A stretch of 64,000 nucleotides of DNA from contig NZ_CP133017.1 of NCBI RefSeq assembly GCF_030866765.1, forward strand, positions 2,586,001 through 2,650,000, written 5' to 3'. This DNA is from Paenibacillus silvisoli (lineage in GTDB: Bacteria; Bacillota; Bacilli; Paenibacillales; Paenibacillaceae). Positions within the stretch are counted from its first letter, which is position 1; every line of letters begins with the position of its first letter. This document shows, piece after piece, positions 44,871 through 53,734 of this stretch. The position numbers were made by a program, and so were the translations under genes. The notes under the pieces were generated by a model. It was not told the origin of the DNA. It saw only the letters and a list, made by a program, of their open reading frames with translations, and did no database searches.

Positions 44871-45346
44871 AAAAAATGCTGCCTTGGCTCATTACAATCC
44901 TGCTAGCCATTACGCTGATCGCAGTCGTAGCCGTTATTCTGTACAATTCGCTGATGAATGATGAACCGAAGGATGCTGCCAGCAAAGCGGCAAGCAATGC
45001 GGAAACCGTTCAGGCGGAGAAGCTTGATGCCGAAGAGCGCGTAGAAGTGACTAGCGAAATTAAGGATATTAAAACAAACCTGGCGGATCCGGAATATATT
45101 GCCGTTCTAGGGCTTGCTTTTCAGCTTGACGAGAAATCGACGAAAGAAGATTTCGATAAAATTAAAGACATTCAAATCAAACCGATCATTATCCGCACGC
45201 TGTCGGACATGAAACCGGAGCAGATTAACGGCTCGGCCGGTAAAGACGAGCTGTGCGCAAAGCTGCTTAATTTAATCAATCCGGTTCTGCCGGAAGGCAA
45301 GCTGGTCAAAATCGAAGTAACCGATTATATCGTTACGACGCTGTAA
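44867..45346 (+). CDS. fliL: Flagellar basal-body-associated protein FliL
   Basis: FliL surrounds the stator units at the motor. The 159-residue protein has a short cytoplasmic N-terminus, one transmembrane helix (about 5-28, LPWLITILLAITLIAVVAVIL) and an extracytoplasmic stomatin-like domain (residues 60-159) with INGSAGKDELCAKLLNLINPVLPEGKLVKIEVTDYIV. It is translationally coupled to swrD. Confidence 0.93.
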   Translation: MKKMLPWLITILLAITLIAVVAVILYNSLMNDEPKDAASKAASNAETVQAEKLDAEERVEVTSEIKDIKTNLADPEYIAVLGLAFQLDEKSTKEDFDKIKDIQIKPIIIRTLSDMKPEQINGSAGKDELCAKLLNLINPVLPEGKLVKIEVTDYIVTTL

Positions 45347-45391
45347 ACAAACTCGTACATACGACGGATTCCTTTGAAGGGGGTGAAATAA

Positions 45392-46393
45392 TTGGTTGAT
45401 GTTTTGTCGCAGAACGAGATTGACGCGTTGCTCGCTGCCCTATCATCAGGTGAAATGGATGCTGAGGAATTAAAGAAAGAAGAAACGCAGAAAAAAATCA
45501 GGGTTTATGAATTCAAGCGCGCGGTCCGTTTTTCGAAGGATCATATCCGAAGCTTGACCCGGATACACGAAAACTTCGCGCGATATTTGACCACCTATTT
45601 CTCGGCGCAGCTTCGTACCTTTGTTCAAATCAGCGTCGTCGACGTCGAGCAGCTGCCATACGATGAGTTCATCCGCTCGATCCCGAAGATGACCATTCTG
45701 AATATATTCGAGGCGGACCCGCTGGAAGGCCGAATGGTGCTGGAAGTTCACCCGAACGTTGCCTATGCGATGCTGGACAGACTTCTTGGCGGACAAGGAC
45801 AGGCGCCTTCTAAAATCAATGCGCTCACGGAAATCGAAACGACGATTATGGAGCGGATATTCAGCCGGGCGTTCGATAGCTTGCAGGAAGCATGGAAGAC
45901 GATTCTTGATATATCGCCTCGCTATGAAACGTTAGAAACGAATCCGCAATTTATGCAGATCGTTTCGCCGAACGAGACGATCGCGCTAATCTCGCTCAGC
46001 ACGAAGATCGGCGATACGACGGGGATGATCAACCTTTGTATTCCGCATGTCGTCATTGAACCGATTATGCATCGGTTATCCGTACATCATTGGTTTGTCT
46101 CGCAGAAGAAAACGAGAGCGCCTGAGGAGGTTGAGGTGCTTAAGCAGCGCGTCAGCAAGGCCACGCTCCCGATTGTCTGCGAACTCGGCCAGTCCAGCAT
46201 TTCGATCCGAGAATTTTTGGGTCTCGCGACCGGCGATGTCATATCGCTCAATAAGCCAATAGATCAAGGACTTGACATAAAAGTCGGGGATAAGCTGAAA
46301 TTTATCGGCAGTCCGGGCTCGGTAAAAGACCGGATGGCCATTCAAATCGATGAAATCCTCACTGAAGGAGTGGAAGAAGGGTATGACGAGTAA
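45392..46393 (+). CDS. fliM: Flagellar motor switch protein FliM
   Basis: FliM forms the C ring and binds phospho-CheY. The 333-residue protein starts with the CheY-binding motif LSQNEIDALLAAL, then the middle CheC-like domain, and a C-terminal SpoA (FliN-like) domain (ELGQSSISIREFLGLATGDVISLNKPID). The TTG start has GGGGTGAAAT upstream. It overlaps fliY by 11 bases. Confidence 0.97.
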   Translation: MVDVLSQNEIDALLAALSSGEMDAEELKKEETQKKIRVYEFKRAVRFSKDHIRSLTRIHENFARYLTTYFSAQLRTFVQISVVDVEQLPYDEFIRSIPKMTILNIFEADPLEGRMVLEVHPNVAYAMLDRLLGGQGQAPSKINALTEIETTIMERIFSRAFDSLQEAWKTILDISPRYETLETNPQFMQIVSPNETIALISLSTKIGDTTGMINLCIPHVVIEPIMHRLSVHHWFVSQKKTRAPEEVEVLKQRVSKATLPIVCELGQSSISIREFLGLATGDVISLNKPIDQGLDIKVGDKLKFIGSPGSVKDRMAIQIDEILTEGVEEGYDE

Positions 46394-47714
46394 AGATTAC
46401 TTATCGCAAGAAGAAATCGATGCCTTGCTGCGTCAATCTTCCGATGAGCCCGATATGCCTGAACCGTTTAACCGGGAGCAGGAATTAAATAAGTACCTGA
46501 ACATGATCGAACAGGATGCGTTAGGCGAGATCGGCAATATTACGTTCGGCAGCGCGGCAACGGCTCTATCGACGCTGCTGGGCCGAAAAGTAGATATTAC
46601 GACGCCTAAAGTATCGCTTATTCGACGCAATGAGCTTGACGACGAATTTCCGAAGCCGCATGTAGCTGTATCGGTTAGCTATGTAGACGGGTTTCAGGGC
46701 ATTAATTCGTTGGTCATCAAGACGACGGATGCGCAAATCATCGCGGATCTGATGCTCGGCGGCGAAGGCAAGCTGCTTGGAGCGGAACTGAACGAGATTC
46801 ACATTAGCGCTGTGCAAGAAGCGATGAATCAGATGATGGGCTCATCCGCGACGTCGATGTCGACGATTTTCAACCGGTTTGTCAACATCTCGCCGCCAGG
46901 AATCGATATTCTGGACATTCACAGCGGATCCGGCGTGGAGAAGCTGCCGCCGGACGATCTCTTCATTAAAGTATCGTTCCGGCTGGCGATCGGCGATCTG
47001 ATCGATTCTACCATTATGCAGCTGCTGCCGATCTCGTTCGCGAAAGAAATGGTAGACACGCTTATGGGCGGCACTTCTTCAGATCCGACACCAGCACCGA
47101 CACCGGCACCGCCGCCTGCGCCAGCTGCGGTCGCAGCACCGGCTGCGACATCGGCGCATACGCCTCCACCAGTGCCTGAACCAACGCCGCCGCCTGCGTA
47201 TTATGAACAACCCGCAGCGCATATGCCGCCGCCGGGTTATTATGATCCAGCTGCAGCCGCGTACATGCCGCCTCCTGGAGCGTACGCGCAGCATCCGCAA
47301 GGCGCGTATATGCCGCCTCCGATGCCGGCTATGCCGCAATATGCAGCGCCGCCTGCCGGACCGCAAACATACGGCGGAGTACCGAATCGAAACGTGAACG
47401 TACAGCCCGTACAATTCGCTAATTTTCAAGGTGCGCCGTACGTCCAACCGGACGATTCGAATTTGAATTTATTGCTCGACATACCGCTTAAGGTCACAGT
47501 AGAATTAGGAAGAACTCAGAAGCAAATCAAGGATATCCTTGAGCTTTCGCAAGGTTCGATCATTGAGCTGGACAAGCTGGCAGGGGAACCGGTCGATATT
47601 TTGGTCAATAACAAACTGATCGCCAAAGGCGAGGTTGTCGTTATCGACGAAAACTTCGGCGTCCGTGTCACAGATATTGTCAGCCAGTGGGACCGGATCC
47701 AAAAATTACAATAA
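46383..47714 (+). CDS. fliY: Flagellar motor switch phosphatase FliY
   Basis: FliY combines a CheC-like CheY-P phosphatase with a FliN-type C-ring domain. The 443-residue protein has an N-terminal CheY-binding motif (LSQEEIDALLRQ) and two phosphatase helices (DALGEIGNITFGSAATAL; HISAVQEAMNQMMGSSATSM). An unusually long Pro/Ala/Tyr/Met-rich linker (about residues 234-337) leads to the SpoA domain (LLLDIPLKVTVELGRTQKQIKDILELSQGSIIELDK). The ATG at 46383 is preceded by GGAAGAAGGG. Confidence 0.95.
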   Translation: MTSKDYLSQEEIDALLRQSSDEPDMPEPFNREQELNKYLNMIEQDALGEIGNITFGSAATALSTLLGRKVDITTPKVSLIRRNELDDEFPKPHVAVSVSYVDGFQGINSLVIKTTDAQIIADLMLGGEGKLLGAELNEIHISAVQEAMNQMMGSSATSMSTIFNRFVNISPPGIDILDIHSGSGVEKLPPDDLFIKVSFRLAIGDLIDSTIMQLLPISFAKEMVDTLMGGTSSDPTPAPTPAPPPAPAAVAAPAATSAHTPPPVPEPTPPPAYYEQPAAHMPPPGYYDPAAAAYMPPPGAYAQHPQGAYMPPPMPAMPQYAAPPAGPQTYGGVPNRNVNVQPVQFANFQGAPYVQPDDSNLNLLLDIPLKVTVELGRTQKQIKDILELSQGSIIELDKLAGEPVDILVNNKLIAKGEVVVIDENFGVRVTDIVSQWDRIQKLQ

Positions 47715-47737
47715 CACCTTAGGGGGAAAAACTAACC

Positions 47738-48100
47738 ATGGCAAATCGCATTTTGATCGTAGACGACGCAGCATTCATGAGAATGATGATCCGCGACATT
47801 CTGACAAAGAACGGTTACGAAGTCGTAGGTGAAGCGCAAGACGGCGCACAAGCAATCGAGAAGTTCAAGGAATTGAAGCCGGACCTGATTACGATGGACA
47901 TTACGATGCCTGAGATGGACGGTATCGTTGCGCTTAAAGAAATCAAGAAGATCGACGGCAATGCTAAAGTCATCATGTGTTCCGCGATGGGTCAACAAGC
48001 TATGGTCATCGACGCCATTCAAGCCGGTGCGAAAGACTTTATCGTTAAACCATTCCAGGCTGACCGCGTTATCGAAGCGATCAAGAAAACGCTAGGTTAA
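47738..48100 (+). CDS. cheY: Chemotaxis response regulator CheY
   Basis: A 120-residue single receiver domain with Asp9, Asp10, the phosphorylated Asp54 in DLITMDITMPEMDG, the switch Thr/Ser in IMCSAMG, and the conserved Lys in FIVKPFQ. Phosphorylated by CheA, it binds the FliM and FliY N-termini. AGGGGGAAAA precedes the ATG. Placement within the flagellar operon directly after fliY is the Bacillus arrangement. Confidence 0.97.
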   Translation: MANRILIVDDAAFMRMMIRDILTKNGYEVVGEAQDGAQAIEKFKELKPDLITMDITMPEMDGIVALKEIKKIDGNAKVIMCSAMGQQAMVIDAIQAGAKDFIVKPFQADRVIEAIKKTLG

Positions 48101-48104
48101 TAGA

Positions 48105-48716
48105 ATGAAGGTTTCAAAGGGAATCCGACTTGCTGCAATGGCTGTCTCCGGCTGGCTCATGACAGCAAGTCTTGCGTCAGCAGAGATAAGCGTCGATGAG
48201 GGTAAACCTGTCATCGGAACGGGAATCGGGTACTACATCTGGGTCATCGTTGCGCTCTTGCTGGTCATCGGACTGATCATTCTCGTTATTAAGTGGCTTG
48301 CCAGCCGCAACCGCGGATGGGGAACCAACCGGGCGCTTCGTTCGCTGGGCGGCATTCCGTTAGGCCAGAACAAATCGCTGCAGGTAGTTGAGCTGTCAGG
48401 CAGAGTGTACGTGGTCGGTGTCGGGGACGATATCACGCTTCTGGATAAAATCGAAGACCCTGATACGGCGGCAGCCGTATTGGAGGCGATCGATCAGCAG
48501 AACAATCGGACTTGGAGCTCGCCGACCTTGACGGAGTTTATCGGCCGCTTCCGCAAGAGCGGGAAAGCCGATGGGCCGACAAGCGAGCCTTGGCAAGAGG
48601 CGGTATCCTTCAAGGATTTGCTTAATAACGGGATGATGCGTCAGTCGGATCAGAAGCAAAAGGTCGAAGAGCTTCTTAGAGAGCAAAATCATAATGATCG
48701 GTTGTTGGACGAATGA
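48105..48716 (+). CDS. fliO: Flagellar biosynthesis protein FliO (FliZ)
   Basis: FliO supports assembly of the FliP export-gate ring. The 203-residue product has a signal peptide (AAMAVSGWLMTASLASA), a short extracellular part, one transmembrane helix (about 43-65, IWVIVALLLVIGLIILVIKWLAS) and a cytoplasmic domain with LRSLGGIPLGQNKSLQVVEL. The C-terminal cytoplasmic tail is charged. It starts 4 bases after cheY and overlaps fliP. Confidence 0.9.
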   Translation: MKVSKGIRLAAMAVSGWLMTASLASAEISVDEGKPVIGTGIGYYIWVIVALLLVIGLIILVIKWLASRNRGWGTNRALRSLGGIPLGQNKSLQVVELSGRVYVVGVGDDITLLDKIEDPDTAAAVLEAIDQQNNRTWSSPTLTEFIGRFRKSGKADGPTSEPWQEAVSFKDLLNNGMMRQSDQKQKVEELLREQNHNDRLLDE

Positions 48717-49462
48717 ACAAAAAAATCGTACTGACTGTAGCTGCTTTACAACTGCTTGGCCTGCTGTTTCACTCCCATGCATTCGCTGAACCGCTGCCGA
48801 ACGTCAGCGTCAGCATCGGAGACAGCGGCAGCGAAAGTCCCGGAACAAGCGCGCTTTCGCTATTGCTCATCATTACGGTGTTGAGCGTAGCGCCAGCCAT
48901 ACTTGTCCTCATGACGAGCTTCACGCGTATCGTCATCGTGCTCGGCTTTGTTCGAACCTCGCTCGGAACGCAGCAAATGCCGCCGAACCAAGTGTTAATC
49001 GGCTTAGCCATGTTTCTTACGTTCTTCATCATGTCGCCGACGCTAGGCACCGTGAATCAAGTTGCTCTGCAGCCGTATCTTAAAGGCGAGCTCACCCAAA
49101 CGCAGGCTTTGAGCAAAGCGGCTGAACCGATGAAGGAATTTATGATGAAGCATACCCGAGATAAAGATCTGCTTCTGTTCTTGAAATATACGAAGATGGA
49201 AAAGCCGAAATCGATTAAAGACGTACCGATTACGGTCATGGTTCCGGCGTATGCCCTAAGCGAGCTGCGAACGTCATTCCAAATGGGCTTCATGATCTTT
49301 ATCCCGTTTCTCATTATCGATATGGTCGTCGCCAGCACCTTGATGGCGATGGGGATGATGATGCTTCCGCCGGTAATGATATCGCTGCCGTTCAAAATTT
49401 TGTTGTTTGTGCTGGTAGACGGATGGTATCTCATCGTCAAGTCATTGTTGCTCAGTTTTTAA
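48713..49462 (+). CDS. fliP: Flagellar export gate protein FliP
   Basis: FliP forms the core of the type III export gate with FliQ and FliR. The 249-residue product has a cleavable signal peptide and four transmembrane segments. Family signatures are LLIITVLSVAPAILVLMTSFTRIVIVLGFVRTSLGTQQ and FQMGFMIFIPFLIIDMVVASTLMAMGMMMLPPVMISLPFKILLFV. The ATG overlaps the fliO stop (ATGA). Confidence 0.98.
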   Translation: MNKKIVLTVAALQLLGLLFHSHAFAEPLPNVSVSIGDSGSESPGTSALSLLLIITVLSVAPAILVLMTSFTRIVIVLGFVRTSLGTQQMPPNQVLIGLAMFLTFFIMSPTLGTVNQVALQPYLKGELTQTQALSKAAEPMKEFMMKHTRDKDLLLFLKYTKMEKPKSIKDVPITVMVPAYALSELRTSFQMGFMIFIPFLIIDMVVASTLMAMGMMMLPPVMISLPFKILLFVLVDGWYLIVKSLLLSF

Positions 49463-49490
49463 GCAGGTTCTGTCAGGAAGGAGTACAAGC

Positions 49491-49760
49491 ATGAGTTCGG
49501 ACTTCATCATCGCCTTAGCCGGACAGGCAGTTTATACGGTACTGAAAGCGAGTGCGCCAATGCTGCTTATCGGACTGGTCGTCGGTTTGGTTGTTAGTAT
49601 CTTTCAGGCTACTACGCAAATCCAAGAGCAGTCGCTGGCTTTTGTGCCTAAAGTGGCGGCCGTACTGCTTTCCGTCCTGCTGTTTGGTCCGTGGATCTTG
49701 AATACACTGGTCGATTTCACCTACAACCTGCTGAATAACTTGTATAAATACATCGGATAG
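49491..49760 (+). CDS. fliQ: Flagellar export gate protein FliQ
   Basis: An 89-residue membrane protein with two transmembrane helices. It shows the conserved segments APMLLIGLVVGLVVSIFQATTQIQEQSLAFVPK and ILNTLVDFTYNLLNN. AGGAAGGAG precedes the ATG. Part of the FliPQR gate. Confidence 0.97.
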   Translation: MSSDFIIALAGQAVYTVLKASAPMLLIGLVVGLVVSIFQATTQIQEQSLAFVPKVAAVLLSVLLFGPWILNTLVDFTYNLLNNLYKYIG

Positions 49761-49771
49761 GCTGTGGATCG

Positions 49772-50560
49772 ATGGAGTTGTTTCTTCAAGGATTCCCTAT
49801 TTTTTTGCTTATTTTTTGTCGAATAACTGCGTTTTTCGTCGTAGCGCCTATCTTTTCGACTCGAAATGTGCCGAGTACGTTTAAATTGGGATTCAGTTTT
49901 TTCATATCGCTGCTCGTATTTTTCACATATGGCTTAAAGCAGACGGTCGTTCCAGATGCCGAGTATGTGCTCGCGATTATTCGCGAACTGCTGGCGGGAG
50001 CTTTGCTGGGCTTCGCAGCTTATTTATTTTATACGATCGTCAATACGGCAGGCAGCTTGATCGATATGCAGATGGGCTTCGGCATGGCGAACATTATCGA
50101 TCCGATGACCGGCGCTTCCGCACCGCTCATGGGCAACTTTAAAGGCATGATCGCGACGCTGCTGTTTCTTTCGATTAATGGACACCATTACTTGCTGTCG
50201 GCGCTGCTCCAAAGCTATGAATGGATTCCGCTCGATAATACGCTGTTCGCTCACGTAAGCGCAGGGACGGTATCCAGCTTTTTAACCAGCATGGTTAGCC
50301 AAACCTTCTTGCTGGCGATTCAAATGTCGGCTCCGCTCGTCGTGGCACTTTTCTTAACCGACGTTGGTCTAGGCTTGCTAGCGCGAACCGCGCCGCAATA
50401 CAACGTGTTCGTTATTGGGATTCCGATTAAGATCCTTGTCGGCTTTCTCATCTTGGCCGTTTTGATGCCTGGTCTCGTTACGCTGTATGAACATTTGTTT
50501 GAACAAATGTTCAATGCCATGCGGAAGCTGTTCGATATTTTGCAAGGTCCTGCAACGTAG
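49772..50560 (+). CDS. fliR: Flagellar export gate protein FliR
   Basis: The 262-residue FliR subunit has about six hydrophobic segments and the family-typical RITAFFVVAPIFSTRNVPSTFKLGFSFFISLLV and IDMQMGFGMANIIDPMTGA. It starts 12 bases after fliQ with a weak ribosome-binding site (GGCTGTGGATCG). Near its 3' end a 26-base near-perfect palindrome (50488-50513) encodes YEHLFEQMFNAM. Confidence 0.96.
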   Translation: MELFLQGFPIFLLIFCRITAFFVVAPIFSTRNVPSTFKLGFSFFISLLVFFTYGLKQTVVPDAEYVLAIIRELLAGALLGFAAYLFYTIVNTAGSLIDMQMGFGMANIIDPMTGASAPLMGNFKGMIATLLFLSINGHHYLLSALLQSYEWIPLDNTLFAHVSAGTVSSFLTSMVSQTFLLAIQMSAPLVVALFLTDVGLGLLARTAPQYNVFVIGIPIKILVGFLILAVLMPGLVTLYEHLFEQMFNAMRKLFDILQGPAT

Positions 50561-50579
50561 GTAGGAGGGCACTCATATC

Positions 50580-51668
50580 ATGGTCAACTATCGTTGGACG
50601 CTCGATCTGCAATTGTTTTCAGGTGAAAAAACAGAGCGTGCAACACCTAAGAAGAGGCAGGAAGCCCGCAAGAAAGGGCAGACGGCCAAGAGCCAGGAAG
50701 TTCCTGGAGCTCTCATTTTGTTTTTTGTTTTTCTCAGCTTCATGATGCTAGGCGGCTATTACAAATCGCGAATCATGCATTTGTTCGGTTCCCTGTTCGA
50801 ACAAAAGCTGTTAATGGAAGTGACGTCTGAAAACGTCGTAACGCTGTTTGCGGATTTAATGATGCAGGGCTTCATGCTGCTCGCCCCGATATTTGCCATA
50901 GCGGTGCTCGTCGCGGTGATAGGGAATTATGCGCAAATCGGCATTATGTTTACGGCCGAGCCTCTAAAGTTGAAAATGAATAAGCTAAATCCGATTAGTG
51001 GCTTCAAACAAATTTTTTCGATGCACTCATTAGTTGAATTTGTTAAGAACGTTTTAAAATTGGTACTAATCGGCTTTATCGTGTATTCCGTGATTCGGCG
51101 TGAGATGGGAAGCATCATGCAGCTTGCGAGCGTACCGATAGACGGTATCTTTAGCTACATATCCGATGTGACCATACGGTTAGGCGTTGAAATCGGCGCG
51201 ATACTCGCCATATTGGCTTTATTTGACTACATGTACAAGCGTTATGAGCATGAAAAAAGCTTACGGATGTCCAAGCAGGACATTAAAGACGAATATAAGA
51301 AATCCGAAGGCGACCCGCTCGTGAAAAGCAAGATCAAGGAGCGTCAACGGAGAATGGCCCTCCAGCGCATGATGCAGGATGTGCCGAGGGCAGACGTCGT
51401 CATTACAAACCCAACCCACTTTGCCATTGCACTGCAATATGACGGCGCGAAGATGGAGGCTCCGAAAGTAATCGCCAAGGGGATGGATTTTGTGGCTCTT
51501 CGCATAAAGGAAGTCGCGAAGGAGCATGGCGTCATTATGATGGAAAACAGGCCGCTCGCCAGAGCGCTGTATGATCGGACGGAAATCGGCGATTCGGTTC
51601 CTGCCGATCTGTTCCAGGCTGTGGCGGAAGTACTGGCTTATGTATATAAGCTCAAGAAAAAAGTGTAG
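50580..51668 (+). CDS. flhB: Flagellar export switch protein FlhB
   Basis: FlhB sits at the export gate and switches substrate class from rod/hook to filament. The 362-residue protein has a positively charged N-terminus (EKTERATPKKRQEARKKGQ), four transmembrane helices (about 40-230) and the cytoplasmic domain with the self-cleavage motif NPTH at residues 277-280 (VVITNPTHFAIALQY). GGAGGG precedes the ATG. A truncated paralogue lies at 19748-20050. Confidence 0.98.
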   Translation: MVNYRWTLDLQLFSGEKTERATPKKRQEARKKGQTAKSQEVPGALILFFVFLSFMMLGGYYKSRIMHLFGSLFEQKLLMEVTSENVVTLFADLMMQGFMLLAPIFAIAVLVAVIGNYAQIGIMFTAEPLKLKMNKLNPISGFKQIFSMHSLVEFVKNVLKLVLIGFIVYSVIRREMGSIMQLASVPIDGIFSYISDVTIRLGVEIGAILAILALFDYMYKRYEHEKSLRMSKQDIKDEYKKSEGDPLVKSKIKERQRRMALQRMMQDVPRADVVITNPTHFAIALQYDGAKMEAPKVIAKGMDFVALRIKEVAKEHGVIMMENRPLARALYDRTEIGDSVPADLFQAVAEVLAYVYKLKKKV

Positions 51669-51700
51669 TAACCTACTAACACGATGGAGGAGGAAGCGTC

Positions 51701-53734
51701 ATGAAAGCCAGAGACATGACAATATTGATCGGAATCATCGGCATCGTGCTTATGATGGTTATTCCGATTCCGCCTGCTCTATTGGATGTGCTCTTAATTG
51801 TCAACATTTCCATCGCTCTGATGATTATGCTCATTTCGATGAATACGCAGGACGCGCTGCAGTTTTCGATCTTCCCGGCGCTGCTCCTGATTACGACCGT
51901 ATTCCGCTTGGCGCTGAACGTATCCACGACCAGAAATATTTTGGCGCATGCCCATGCCGGCAAAGTGGTCGAGACGTTCGGGAATTGGGTGGCCGGCGGC
52001 CAGATCGCGATCGGCTTCGTCGTCTTCCTTATCCTCGTCGTCGTTCAATTTATCGTTATTACGAAGGGCTCGGAGCGCGTAGCTGAAGTAGCGGCACGCT
52101 TCACCCTCGATGCGATGCCGGGTAAGCAAATGAGTATCGACGCGGATTTGAACGCCGGTCTCATTAACGAACAACAAGCAAAGGAACGCCGGCAAAAGAT
52201 CGAACGCGAAGCCGACTTCTACGGCTCGATGGACGGTGCCAGCAAATTCGTAAAAGGGGATGCCATCGCATCCATCATTATTCTAATCATTAACCTGATC
52301 GGCGGATTTGTAATCGGGATGTCCGTTCACGGATTAAGCTTCTCCGATTCGCTTCACACGTTTTCGGTGCTTACGATCGGTGACGGCCTAGTCAGCCAAA
52401 TTCCGGCCTTGCTCATTTCCACGGCAACCGGTCTGATCGTAACGCGCGCCGCATCCGAAGGTAACCTCGCGCATGACGTGACCGTGCAGATGTTCCGCTA
52501 TCCCAAGCTGCTTTATATTGTTGCAGGAACGCTGACTCTCTTAGGAATTGGAACGCCAATTGGCCCGATCGCAACACTGCCGACTGCCGCAATTATCGCT
52601 TTTGGCGCTTACCGAATGCAGAATGCGCAGAAGCAAGAGCAGCAAGCGCAAGAGATTTTGGAGGAAGAACAAGAGATCGAAGAAGTCAGAAGTCCGGAAA
52701 GCGTCATCAGCCTGCTGCAGGTGGATCCGATCGAATTCGAGTTCGGATATGGACTTATCCCGCTCGCCGATACGCAGCAAGGCGGCGACTTGCTGGACCG
52801 GATCATCATGATCCGGCGTCAATGCGCGCTGGAGCTCGGTCTCGTCGTTCCGGTCATTCGAATTCGGGACAACATCCAGCTCAAACCGAATGAATATATC
52901 ATCAAAATCAAAGGCAACACCGTGGCGCGCGGCGAGCTGCTGCTCAATCACTATTTGGCGATGAGCCCGGGCTACGACGATGAATCGATCGTCGGTATCG
53001 ATACGGTAGAGCCGGCATTCGGCTTGCCAGCGATTTGGATCGATGAGCCGACGAAGGAACGCGCGGAGCTGACAGGATATACCGTCGTCGATCCGCCGTC
53101 GGTCGTGGCGACCCATCTAACGGAGGTTATTAAGCGGCATGCGCATGAGTTGATCGGACGCCAGGAAACGAGAGCGCTGATCGATAACGTGAGAGAGTCG
53201 TATCCGGCTCTCGTCGATGAGCTGATTCCTTCGATTTTGAACGTCGGCGACATTCAGAAGGTGCTCTCGAAGCTGCTTAAGGAGAAAATCTCCATTCGCG
53301 ATATGGTAACGATCTTCGAGTCTCTGGCCGATCATGGGCCGTACACGAAAGACCCGGATATTTTGACCGAGTATGTTCGTCAAGCGCTTTCGAGACAAAT
53401 TACGCAGCAGTTCTCCCATAACGGGGATACGCTGCGCGTCATAACGGTAGGCCCGATGCTGGAGAAGAAAATCGCGGAATCGGTGCAAAGCTCGGAGCAA
53501 GGCAGCTACTTGGCGCTTGACCCGGTCTCCACGCAAACGATCTACCAGAAGCTGACCGAGCAAGTCAATAAACAGATCCAATCCGGCAATCAGCCGATCG
53601 TGCTCGCATCGCCAACGATCCGTATGTATTTACGGCAAATCGTCGAGCGGACGATGCAAGATATTCCGGTTCTCTCGTACAGCGAGCTGGAGCCTAGTAT
53701 TGAAGTTCAAAGCATTGGGGTGGTGAATCTATGA
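51701..53734 (+). CDS. flhA: Flagellar export gate protein FlhA
   Basis: FlhA is the largest export component, docking chaperone-substrate complexes and using proton flow. The 677-residue protein has about eight N-terminal transmembrane helices and the conserved FHIPEP-region-like segment (RLALNVSTTRNILAHAHAGKVVETFGNWV; KGSERVAEVAARFTLDAMPGKQMSIDADLNAG). The large cytoplasmic domain starts near residue 320. GGAGGAGG precedes the ATG. It overlaps flhF (ATGA). Confidence 0.98.
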   Translation: MKARDMTILIGIIGIVLMMVIPIPPALLDVLLIVNISIALMIMLISMNTQDALQFSIFPALLLITTVFRLALNVSTTRNILAHAHAGKVVETFGNWVAGGQIAIGFVVFLILVVVQFIVITKGSERVAEVAARFTLDAMPGKQMSIDADLNAGLINEQQAKERRQKIEREADFYGSMDGASKFVKGDAIASIIILIINLIGGFVIGMSVHGLSFSDSLHTFSVLTIGDGLVSQIPALLISTATGLIVTRAASEGNLAHDVTVQMFRYPKLLYIVAGTLTLLGIGTPIGPIATLPTAAIIAFGAYRMQNAQKQEQQAQEILEEEQEIEEVRSPESVISLLQVDPIEFEFGYGLIPLADTQQGGDLLDRIIMIRRQCALELGLVVPVIRIRDNIQLKPNEYIIKIKGNTVARGELLLNHYLAMSPGYDDESIVGIDTVEPAFGLPAIWIDEPTKERAELTGYTVVDPPSVVATHLTEVIKRHAHELIGRQETRALIDNVRESYPALVDELIPSILNVGDIQKVLSKLLKEKISIRDMVTIFESLADHGPYTKDPDILTEYVRQALSRQITQQFSHNGDTLRVITVGPMLEKKIAESVQSSEQGSYLALDPVSTQTIYQKLTEQVNKQIQSGNQPIVLASPTIRMYLRQIVERTMQDIPVLSYSELEPSIEVQSIGVVNL

